From NCBI GenBank assembly GCA_013791675.1, contig VMTI01000221.1:1-11726 (forward strand): a DNA stretch of 11,726 nt, in the 5' to 3' direction. The DNA comes from a bacterium (GTDB lineage: Bacteria > CG03). The stretch's first letter is position 1. Every line of letters starts with the position of its first letter. Below the pieces are notes generated by a model. The model was not told where the DNA came from. It ran no database searches and saw only the letters and a list, made by a program, of their open reading frames with translations. Shown one piece after another: positions 6,272 through 11,726 of the stretch. The position numbers and the translations under genes are program-made.

Positions 6272-6799
6272 ATGATTATTTTAATTACAGGCGGTATTAA
6301 ATCGGGGAAAAGCGATTCAGCTCTTTCCTTAGCTGAAAAACAGTGCGAAAGAAAAAATTGTTATTTTCTCGCAACTGCTGTGCCTTCCGGTACAGAGTTA
6401 AAAGAAAGAATAAAAAATCACAAAAAAAAGAGAAAAAAAATCTGGAAAACAATTGAGGAACCGGAAAATATAGATGATGTTTTCCGGAAGATTCCTTCCG
6501 GAAGCGCCGTTGTGGTGGACTGTCTGACCCTTTGGCTGGGAAATATAATTATTAAATATGGGGTTAACAAAAAAGGCTTTAACATTGCGGAAAAGAAGTT
6601 GCGTAAAACTGTTTCCTTGATAAAGAAGAAAAAAATCAAAGCTTTCTTTGTCACCAATGAAGTAGGCTGGGGAATCATCCCCGCAAACAAGATAAGCAGA
6701 GTTTACGCGGATTCTATCGGTATACTGAATCAAATGATAGCGAAAAATGCCGATGCGGTGTATTTAATGGTAGCTGGAATAAAAATGCGGATAAAATAA
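6272..6799 (+). CDS. cobU: Adenosylcobinamide kinase / adenosylcobinamide-phosphate guanylyltransferase
   Basis: This cytoplasmic bifunctional enzyme phosphorylates adenosylcobinamide and transfers GMP to give adenosylcobinamide-GDP, the activated corrinoid for nucleotide-loop assembly. Its 175 residues are near the family norm of about 180. Visible motifs are the P-loop GGIKSGKS (7-14); 'FLATA' (32-36); RIKNHKKKRKKIW (46-58), with His50 in the place of the histidine that carries GMP in the Salmonella enzyme; VVDCLTLWLGN (81-91); VTNEVGWGIIP (127-137); and ADSIGILNQ (146-154). The start is fixed by the P-loop lying right at the N-terminus. There is no Shine-Dalgarno sequence upstream. The protein is lysine-rich, with two A8 runs at 6422-6429 and 6433-6440. 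It is the first gene of the operon, followed by a 16-base gap to cobT. Confidence 0.95.
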   Translation: MIILITGGIKSGKSDSALSLAEKQCERKNCYFLATAVPSGTELKERIKNHKKKRKKIWKTIEEPENIDDVFRKIPSGSAVVVDCLTLWLGNIIIKYGVNKKGFNIAEKKLRKTVSLIKKKKIKAFFVTNEVGWGIIPANKISRVYADSIGILNQMIAKNADAVYLMVAGIKMRIK

Positions 6800-6815
6800 A
6801 AGATGGGGGAAGATT

Positions 6816-7871
6816 ATGAACTTAAAAGAATGTCTGGAAAGAATTGAAGCGGTTGATTCGGGTTTGGAGGAAAAAATACAGAAGAAGCTTGATAATCTGA
6901 CAAAACCTCCGGGAAGTCTGGGACGTCTTGAGGAATTGGCAAAACAATACTGTATGATCAAAAACACGTTGTCTCCCGAATTGAAGAACAAAGTTATCTT
7001 TACTCTTGCGGGAGACCACGGGGTGACGGAAGAGGGGGTGAGCGCTTTTCCGAAAGAGGTCACTCCCCAGATGGTCTATAATTTTTTAAGAGGAGGGGCG
7101 GGCATAAATGTTCTTGCCGGGCATGTCGGAGCAAGGGTGGTGGTCGCCGATTTGGGTGTTGCCTGTGATTTAGAGACGCATCCCGGATTAATTATTAAAA
7201 AAATAAATTACGGAACAAAGAATATGGCAAAAGAACCCGCCATGACAAGAGAAGAAGCTGTTAAGTCGATTGAAGCGGGAATTGAAATTTTTGAACACGA
7301 GTATAAAAAAGGAATTGACATCGTAGGTACGGGGGATATGGGGATAGGCAATACTACCTCATCCACCGCTATTACTGCCGCTATCACCGGAAAAGAAGTT
7401 GAAAAACTTACGGGCCGGGGAACCGGTATAAACAGCGAAATGTTTGAAAATAAAATCAGGGTTATTAAAAAATCTCTGGAACTCAACCTCCCAGACGCGG
7501 AAGACGCTATTGATGTTCTTTCCAAGGTCGGAGGTTTTGAAATAGGGGGCTTGTGCGGTGTGATTTTGGCATCTGCGGCCGCTAAAGTGCCTGTGCTGAT
7601 TGACGGCTTTATTTCAGGGGCGGCTGCTTTACTCGCTTACAAGTTGGAGCCAAAAGTAAAAGATTACTTGATAGCCGCTCATTGTTCGGTAGAACAGGGC
7701 CACAAAATCGTATTGGAATATTTAGGACTTGTACCGCTGCTTGATTTGAATCTCCGTTTAGGAGAGGGAACGGGAGCCGCTTTAGGGATGTCCATTGTGG
7801 AAAGCGGCGTTAAGATTTTAAACGAAATGGCTACATTTGAAAGTGCGGGGGTGACGGACAAAAATGATTAG
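6816..7871 (+). CDS. cobT: Nicotinate-nucleotide:dimethylbenzimidazole phosphoribosyltransferase
   Basis: CobT transfers the ribose phosphate of nicotinate mononucleotide to the lower-ligand base (DMB or a relative), giving alpha-ribazole phosphate. It has 351 residues, the usual length. Motifs are KPPGSLGRLEELA (30-42), FTLAGDHGVTEEGVSAFP (62-79), GTGDMGIGNTT (171-181), GRGTGIN (200-206), Lys213, VGGFEIGGLCG (238-248), DGFISGAAAL (263-272) and RLGEGTGAA (314-322). Glu317 lines up with the catalytic Glu317 of the Salmonella enzyme. Position 174 is Asp where most relatives have Glu (GEMGIGNTT), a conservative change. The ribosome site GGGGGAAG lies a few bases before the ATG. The 3' end overlaps cobS by eight bases. 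Confidence 0.96.
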   Translation: MNLKECLERIEAVDSGLEEKIQKKLDNLTKPPGSLGRLEELAKQYCMIKNTLSPELKNKVIFTLAGDHGVTEEGVSAFPKEVTPQMVYNFLRGGAGINVLAGHVGARVVVADLGVACDLETHPGLIIKKINYGTKNMAKEPAMTREEAVKSIEAGIEIFEHEYKKGIDIVGTGDMGIGNTTSSTAITAAITGKEVEKLTGRGTGINSEMFENKIRVIKKSLELNLPDAEDAIDVLSKVGGFEIGGLCGVILASAAAKVPVLIDGFISGAAALLAYKLEPKVKDYLIAAHCSVEQGHKIVLEYLGLVPLLDLNLRLGEGTGAALGMSIVESGVKILNEMATFESAGVTDKND

Positions 7872-8619
7872 ACCGAAGGATTTTTTTCTTGCGCTGCAGT
7901 TCCTGACAGTAATTCCTTTTAAAACGAAATTGAAATACAATGAAGATTCTTTTTCTAACTCGGCTGTTTTTTTCCCTCTTGTGGGATTGCTGATAGGTTC
8001 AGTTTTAGCCCTGTTTAATATTCTGTTGAGCGGTTTTCTTCCCGATTTTACCGTTAATGTAATTCTCGTTTTTCTGTTGGTTCTTATCACCGGCGGTCTG
8101 CACATGGACGGATTCGCCGACACAATTGACGCGTTTTATTTAAAGAGGAGTAAAGAAGACACTTTGCGGATTATGAGAGACAGTCATACTGGGGTAATGG
8201 GTGTTTTAGGCATTGTTTTTATAATCCTATTGAAAATAGGATTTTTAGAAACATTTTCAACCTCCGAAAAATTGAAGCCCCTACTTATTACGCCGGTTTT
8301 AAGCAGGTGGAGCATGGTTTTGTCGATGTTCTTTTTCAGTTATGCGCGGGATGGCGGAAAAGCAAAGGCTTTTTTTACGGGAATGAACGGGCGGAAATTA
8401 TTTCTCGCTACTCTGATTACTTTCGCTGTCACATATTTTATTTTGGGCATCGCGGGCTTTATGTTGATTGCGCTGATTGCCGCGTCGGCATTGGGCTTCG
8501 GGCTGACGGTTAGAAAGAGAATCGGCGGTATAACAGGAGATACTTTGGGCGCGGTAAATGAAATCAGCGAAGTTCTGGCGCTTATTTTCCTGTGCGCGTG
8601 TTATAAACTGCTTTTATGA
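7864..8619 (+). CDS. cobS: Adenosylcobinamide-GDP ribazoletransferase (cobalamin synthase)
   Basis: CobS is an integral membrane enzyme that joins adenosylcobinamide-GDP (from CobU) to alpha-ribazole or its phosphate (from CobT), the last joining step of cobalamin synthesis. It has 251 residues, typical for the family. It begins with the diagnostic FFLALQFLTVIPF (7-19), then has TGGLHMDGFADTID (76-89, acidic metal-site residues), RIMRDSHTGVMG (102-113) and GGITGDTLGA (221-230). Hydrophobic membrane segments lie at about residues 34-58, 62-77, 111-128, 138-160, 178-216 and 235-251. GGGGGTG (about 7847-7853), inside the end of cobT, is the likely ribosome site. The stop overlaps the pduX start (ATGA). 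Confidence 0.95.
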   Translation: MIRPKDFFLALQFLTVIPFKTKLKYNEDSFSNSAVFFPLVGLLIGSVLALFNILLSGFLPDFTVNVILVFLLVLITGGLHMDGFADTIDAFYLKRSKEDTLRIMRDSHTGVMGVLGIVFIILLKIGFLETFSTSEKLKPLLITPVLSRWSMVLSMFFFSYARDGGKAKAFFTGMNGRKLFLATLITFAVTYFILGIAGFMLIALIAASALGFGLTVRKRIGGITGDTLGAVNEISEVLALIFLCACYKLLL

Positions 8620-9485
8620 AAAATGTGAAAGTTTTAGCGCCCGGAACTTGCGGCGAACTCGCGCAGGGTAAAATAAACGGTAGGAATTTTCACATAACCT
8701 GCCCCGTAAAATTGTTCACTACTGTTTTTATAAATATGAGTAAAGATAAAAAAACAGTTTTTCCGTCGGATAAGTGGAAATCGGAGTTGTCTTTTAAGAA
8801 AACATTGCAATATTTTGGATGTTCTGATTTCGGGGGAGAGATTCACATTGATTCTGAAATTCCCGTGGGAAAAGGCATGGCTTCCAGCACGGCGGATATT
8901 ACGGGTGTTTGTCTCGCTCTTGCGCGAGTTCTGGAAAAAAAGATATCTGATGATAAGATTGCGGAAATAGCTCTTTCTATTGAGCCGTCCGACGGTGTGA
9001 TGTTTAAGAATATTGTTTTCTTTGACCATCGTAAAGGCAGGGTTCTGCAAAGACTGGGCGTCCCACCGGAGATGCGAATCCTGATTATGGATTTGGGCGG
9101 CAGCGTGGATACGCGGAAGTTTAATAACGAAAATTATGAAAAAATTTATAAGAAAAATGAAAATAAAATCACGGAAGCGGTTGAATTGATAAAAGACGGA
9201 ATCCTTTATAACGATATTGTTAAAATCGGAAAAGGGGCGACTTTGAGCGCATTTTGCAATCAGGCTCTTATTTATAAATCTGAACTGGAACCGGTTTTGG
9301 AAATAAGTGCGGAAATGGGAGCTGTGGGTGTGAACACCGCCCACAGCGGCACGGTGTTGGGTATTTTGCTCCCGTATGCTTTTAATGATATGAAAGAATT
9401 AGAAGAACGTCTTGAAAAAAAACTCAATAAAAAATTCAGCTTTTACCGGACAGAGCTTGCGGGCGGAGGTGAATACATTGCATGA
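8616..9485 (+). CDS. pduX: L-threonine kinase, GHMP family
   Basis: PduX phosphorylates free L-threonine to O-phospho-L-threonine, the substrate of CobD, so it feeds the aminopropanol arm of B12. It has 289 residues. All three GHMP kinase motifs are visible: APGTCGELAQG (8-18); the ATP-binding loop PVGKGMASSTAD (83-94); and AHSGTVLGIL (242-251) near the C-terminus. SIEPSDGVMF (121-130) resembles the substrate region of PduX. Placement immediately before cobD strongly supports threonine kinase over other GHMP kinases such as mevalonate or homoserine kinase. It couples to cobS by ATGA and overlaps the proposed TTG start of cobD by eight bases. Confidence 0.9.
   Translation: MKNVKVLAPGTCGELAQGKINGRNFHITCPVKLFTTVFINMSKDKKTVFPSDKWKSELSFKKTLQYFGCSDFGGEIHIDSEIPVGKGMASSTADITGVCLALARVLEKKISDDKIAEIALSIEPSDGVMFKNIVFFDHRKGRVLQRLGVPPEMRILIMDLGGSVDTRKFNNENYEKIYKKNENKITEAVELIKDGILYNDIVKIGKGATLSAFCNQALIYKSELEPVLEISAEMGAVGVNTAHSGTVLGILLPYAFNDMKELEERLEKKLNKKFSFYRTELAGGGEYIA
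9465..9471 (+). promoter_or_regulatory. Ribosome-binding site that fixes a TTG start for cobD
   Basis: GGAGGTG (9465-9471) is a strong Shine-Dalgarno sequence, six bases before TTG at 9478. It lies inside the last codons of pduX. No comparable site precedes the in-frame ATG at 9412. Confidence 0.75.
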
Positions 9486-10551
9486 GCACGGAGGCAATTT
9501 AACGGCTGCCGCGGAAAAATACCGTCTTTCAGGGGAAGATATTATTGATTTCAGCGCAAATATAAATCCGCTGGGTTTGCCGCGGAGTGTAAAAAAAAAC
9601 ATTGTCCGGGATTTAAAGAACATTGTCAATTATCCCGAGCCGCAAAGCCATGAATTAAGGAAAGAATTAGCGGGGATGCTGAACCTTTTGGATGAAAATA
9701 TTCTTATCGGTAACGGCGCCACGGAATTAATATATCTCATCGTCGCCGCTCTAAAACCTGAAAGAGTTTTAATTCCTGCGCCCTGTTTTTCCGAGTATGA
9801 AAGAGCGTCTAAACTGGCGGGCGCGCGAATCAGGTTTATAAAATCGAAAAAAGAGGAATCGTTTAAACCCGATTTAGAGAAAATAATCCGCTGCCTTGAC
9901 GGAACGGATATGCTTTTTGTCTGCAATCCTTGCAACCCCACGGGGGTGACTTTTGATAGAGATGAAATTATGTATCTTTTAAAAGAATGCGGAAAGAACA
10001 AGGTCACGCTTGTGCTGGATGAGGTTTTTATTGATTTCGCCGAAGACGCACAATATTTAACTCTATTGGGTGAAACGGCTCGTTTTTCCAATCTTTTGAT
10101 TTTAAGATCACTCACCAAAATATACGCTTTACCGGGGTTGAGAATCGGCTATATGGCCGGCGGCGGGAAACAGATAAAAAGAATAGCGGAATATCAATAT
10201 CCGTGGTCTGTGAATTCCATGGCGCAGTTGGCGGCGAAAACGATTATTCGCGATTCGGGATATGTTGAACGCGCCCGGCGTTACGTGTTTGCCGAAAGAG
10301 AATATTTATTTAGAGCTTTGGGGAAAATAAATGGAATAAAACCGTTCAGACCGGGCGCCAATTTTATTTTCTGCGAGCTGGGCGGTAAAAAAATCAGTTC
10401 GGGAAAATTGGAGGAGGAACTGGGGAAAAAAGGAATTTTAATCAGGGACTGTTCCAATTTCAGGGGGCTGAATGATAAATATTTCAGGGTAGCTGTGAAA
10501 AAAAGAGGGGAGAACCGGAAATTGGTCACAGCGCTAAGGGAAGTTTTATGA
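9478..10551 (+). CDS. cobD: L-threonine-O-3-phosphate decarboxylase (PLP-dependent)
   Basis: CobD decarboxylates threonine phosphate to (R)-1-amino-2-propanol O-2-phosphate for attachment to cobyric acid. From the TTG start it has 357 residues, the usual size. It opens with the family-typical HEHGGN and shows IDFSANINPLGLP (23-35), NYPEPQSHELR (51-61), IGNGATELIYL (77-87), CNPCNPTGVTF (149-159), VLDEVFIDF (179-187), SLTKIYALPGLRIGY (211-225; Lys214 is the expected PLP lysine), RDCSNFRGL (323-331) and FRVAV (336-340). It is a fold-type I aminotransferase relative, close to histidinol-phosphate aminotransferase; the HEHGGN start, the 'SLTKIYALPGLR' motif and the neighbours favour CobD. An in-frame ATG at 9412 would add 22 lysine- and serine-rich residues read over the pduX 3' end and is unlikely. 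The 3' end couples to cbiB by ATGA. Confidence 0.92.
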   Translation: MHEHGGNLTAAAEKYRLSGEDIIDFSANINPLGLPRSVKKNIVRDLKNIVNYPEPQSHELRKELAGMLNLLDENILIGNGATELIYLIVAALKPERVLIPAPCFSEYERASKLAGARIRFIKSKKEESFKPDLEKIIRCLDGTDMLFVCNPCNPTGVTFDRDEIMYLLKECGKNKVTLVLDEVFIDFAEDAQYLTLLGETARFSNLLILRSLTKIYALPGLRIGYMAGGGKQIKRIAEYQYPWSVNSMAQLAAKTIIRDSGYVERARRYVFAEREYLFRALGKINGIKPFRPGANFIFCELGGKKISSGKLEEELGKKGILIRDCSNFRGLNDKYFRVAVKKRGENRKLVTALREVL

Positions 10552-11492
10552 AAGAAACTGCTTTAATTGTCATTTTGGCTTTTCTTTTGGATATTCTGCT
10601 GGGAGACCCCGTGTGGCTGCCGCATCCGGTCAGATTTATCGGGAAAATAGTAAATATGCTGGAACCGCTCATACGAAAAAATATAAAAAATCAGCGTTGG
10701 TCCGGAGTTATTTTTGCCTGCGGGATTATTATTTTTACGGGATTGAGCGCGTTTTTGATTATACGCGCGGCGTGGATGATTAATAACTATGCCGGTATAA
10801 TAGTATCGGTTCTTTTAGCGTATTCGACAATTTCTGTAAAAGATTTGAAAGATGAGACGATGCCGGTATATTGCTGTCTGAAAAAGGGGGATATAAACGG
10901 CGCCAGAAAAAGCCTTTCAATGATAGTCGGTCGGGACACGCGCAACTTAAATGAAAATGAGATTGTAAAGGCGGCAGTGGAAACAATAGCGGAAAACACA
11001 AATGACGGGATAATCGCTCCGTTATTTTATTTGATTGCCGGAGGCCCCGTCGCGGCTGTGATATATAAAGTAATAAACACGCTTGATTCAATGGTGGGAT
11101 ATAAAAACGAAAGATATATTTATTTTGGATGGTTTTCGGCGAAACTTGATGATATTGTAAATTATATTCCCGCCAGGATTACGGGAATTTTAATAACCGC
11201 GGCCTCTTTTATTACGGCTAAAAGTTTCGGGAATTCTTTTAAAACAATGATTAAAGACGGCAGAAATCACTCATCTCCCAACAGCGGAGTTCCTGAAGCC
11301 GCGATGGCCGGAGCTCTGGGTATAAGATTAGGAGGGAATTCTTTTTATAACGGGGTTCTCTGTGTAAAACCGTATATTGGAGAAGAGAGAAAAAAAACCT
11401 GTATCAGTCAAATAAAGGAAGCGCTTACCGTCAGTTTTACGGCTTCAGTCCTGATGGTTGCCGCCGGCGCAGTTTTAAGGAGCTTGGTGTAA
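10548..11492 (+). CDS. cbiB: Adenosylcobinamide-phosphate synthase (CbiB; CobD of the aerobic-pathway naming)
   Basis: CbiB is a membrane enzyme that condenses adenosylcobyric acid with aminopropanol phosphate (the CobD product) to give adenosylcobinamide phosphate, the CobU substrate. It has 314 residues, typical for the family. Motifs are LGDPVWLPHPVRFIG (18-32), SMIVGRDT (124-131), AVETIAENTNDGIIAPLF (143-160), KVINTLDSMVGYKNERY (174-190), DDIVNYIPARIT (201-212) and DGRNHSSPNSGVPEAAMAGA (237-256). Hydrophobic segments at about residues 4-18, 52-77, 81-95, 155-174, 207-225 and 294-312 suggest several membrane passes. The start has AGGGAAG upstream within cobD and overlaps its stop. One base separates its stop from the next gene. 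Confidence 0.95.
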   Translation: MKETALIVILAFLLDILLGDPVWLPHPVRFIGKIVNMLEPLIRKNIKNQRWSGVIFACGIIIFTGLSAFLIIRAAWMINNYAGIIVSVLLAYSTISVKDLKDETMPVYCCLKKGDINGARKSLSMIVGRDTRNLNENEIVKAAVETIAENTNDGIIAPLFYLIAGGPVAAVIYKVINTLDSMVGYKNERYIYFGWFSAKLDDIVNYIPARITGILITAASFITAKSFGNSFKTMIKDGRNHSSPNSGVPEAAMAGALGIRLGGNSFYNGVLCVKPYIGEERKKTCISQIKEALTVSFTASVLMVAAGAVLRSLV

Positions 11493-11493
11493 A

Positions 11494-11726
11494 ATGAAAA
11501 ATTCTTCGCGGTTACTGATTGAAGAACTGAGAGAGCGGCTGAAAAAAGCTGTGACAGAAAACGCCGCGGACGGTATGCTTTTTTCAGGGGGGCTTGATAC
11601 GGCTATCTTAGCTTATTTGAATCCCGGACTCCCTGCCGTTAATGTGAGACTTGAAAACTACGGAGAGGATATTGATTACGCTAAAATTTTAGCTGAAAAA
11701 CTGAAATTGAAATTAGTTTGCAGAAA
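11494..11726 (+). CDS. Asparagine-synthetase-type PP-loop ATPase (3' truncated)
   Basis: The first 77 codons are visible before the window ends. AAGGAG at 11477-11482 lies 11 bases upstream of ATG 11494. The product starts MKNSSRLLIEELRERLKKAV, an amphipathic helix, followed by 'GMLFSGGLDTAILAYL' (about residues 28-43), the SGGxD pyrophosphate-binding loop of the N-type ATP-pyrophosphatases, as in the synthetase domain of asparagine synthetase. A second strand ('PAVNVRLEN') and helix ('DIDYAKILAEKLKLKL') fit that fold. There is no room for the N-terminal glutaminase domain with its catalytic Cys2, so this is a stand-alone synthetase domain. Its position one base after cbiB puts it in the B12 operon. 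The substrate is unknown; amide or adenylate chemistry is only inferred from the fold. Confidence 0.72.
   Translation, partial: MKNSSRLLIEELRERLKKAVTENAADGMLFSGGLDTAILAYLNPGLPAVNVRLENYGEDIDYAKILAEKLKLKLVCR

Noticed and set aside
6235..6300. Short frame from ATG 6235 (21 codons) reading through the terminator into cobU
   Set aside because: Only a weak, distant GGTGG precedes it. Its codons are dictated by the terminator stem and T-run, and it is out of frame with cobU. Likely chance, though a coupling role is not fully excluded.
8634..9344. Open antisense frame of 236 codons opposite pduX
   Set aside because: The + strand frame has all three GHMP kinase motifs and coupled overlaps. The antisense product is basic and aromatic-rich with no family resemblance, which fits a shadow of an AT-rich gene.
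9630..10118. Antisense frame of 162 codons opposite cobD
   Set aside because: It lies fully within cobD, whose PLP motifs are clear; the antisense product is low-complexity, serine- and lysine-rich.
9478..10551. Histidinol-phosphate aminotransferase (hisC)
   Set aside because: Same fold and PLP lysine, but the HEHGGN start, motif details and placement between pduX and cbiB fit CobD better; no histidine genes are nearby.

Overview
The window holds two unrelated transcription units on the + strand, separated by one clear intergenic control region. No mobile element, CRISPR array, tRNA or rRNA was seen. The sequence has moderate GC, the genes are tightly packed, and coupled starts with 4-14 base overlaps are common. 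I infer a Gram-negative (diderm) bacterium, because one gene encodes a signal-peptide-bearing outer-membrane beta-barrel and the giant protein carries a FlgD/type-IX-like C-terminal domain. The mix of FG-GAP repeats, Fn3 repeats, a FlgD-Ig-like tail, a PorV-like barrel and a pseudopilin recalls uncultured lineages such as Elusimicrobiota, Omnitrophota or Goldbacteria. That placement is an impression from protein style, not a demonstrated taxonomy.

Region 1 (1-5954) is a secretion/cell-surface cluster. It contains (a) the 3' 1437 codons of a giant exported protein, with six FG-GAP/VCBS calcium-loop repeats, six fibronectin III domains, interspersed Ig-like modules, a ZU5-like segment and a FlgD-Ig/secretion-tail-like C-terminus; (b) an outer-membrane beta-barrel of PorV/OMPP1 style with an added C-terminal TPR; and (c) a type II/IV pseudopilin. 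The genes overlap (ATGA, then 14 bases) and end at an intrinsic terminator that begins inside the last codons.

Region 2 (5955-6271) is a control leader: a near-consensus promoter (TTGACA, 17 bases, TATGCT), a cobalamin riboswitch aptamer with a recognisable B12 box, an unusually elaborate expression platform of two related hairpins, and an 8-bp intrinsic terminator ending only five bases before the first start codon.

Region 3 (6272-11726) is a cobalamin late-assembly operon: cobU, cobT, cobS, pduX, cobD, cbiB, then the start of an asparagine-synthetase-type PP-loop gene. PduX (threonine kinase) and CobD (threonine-phosphate decarboxylase) make (R)-1-amino-2-propanol phosphate. CbiB attaches it to cobyric acid. 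CobU activates the product with GMP, CobT makes alpha-ribazole phosphate, and CobS joins the two halves. No corrin-ring genes, cobA, cbiP or cobC are in view. The riboswitch implies that the whole set is switched off when B12 is plentiful.

The most interesting points are the architecture of the riboswitch expression platform, the PP-loop gene closing the B12 operon, and the giant protein/barrel-TPR/pseudopilin cluster.
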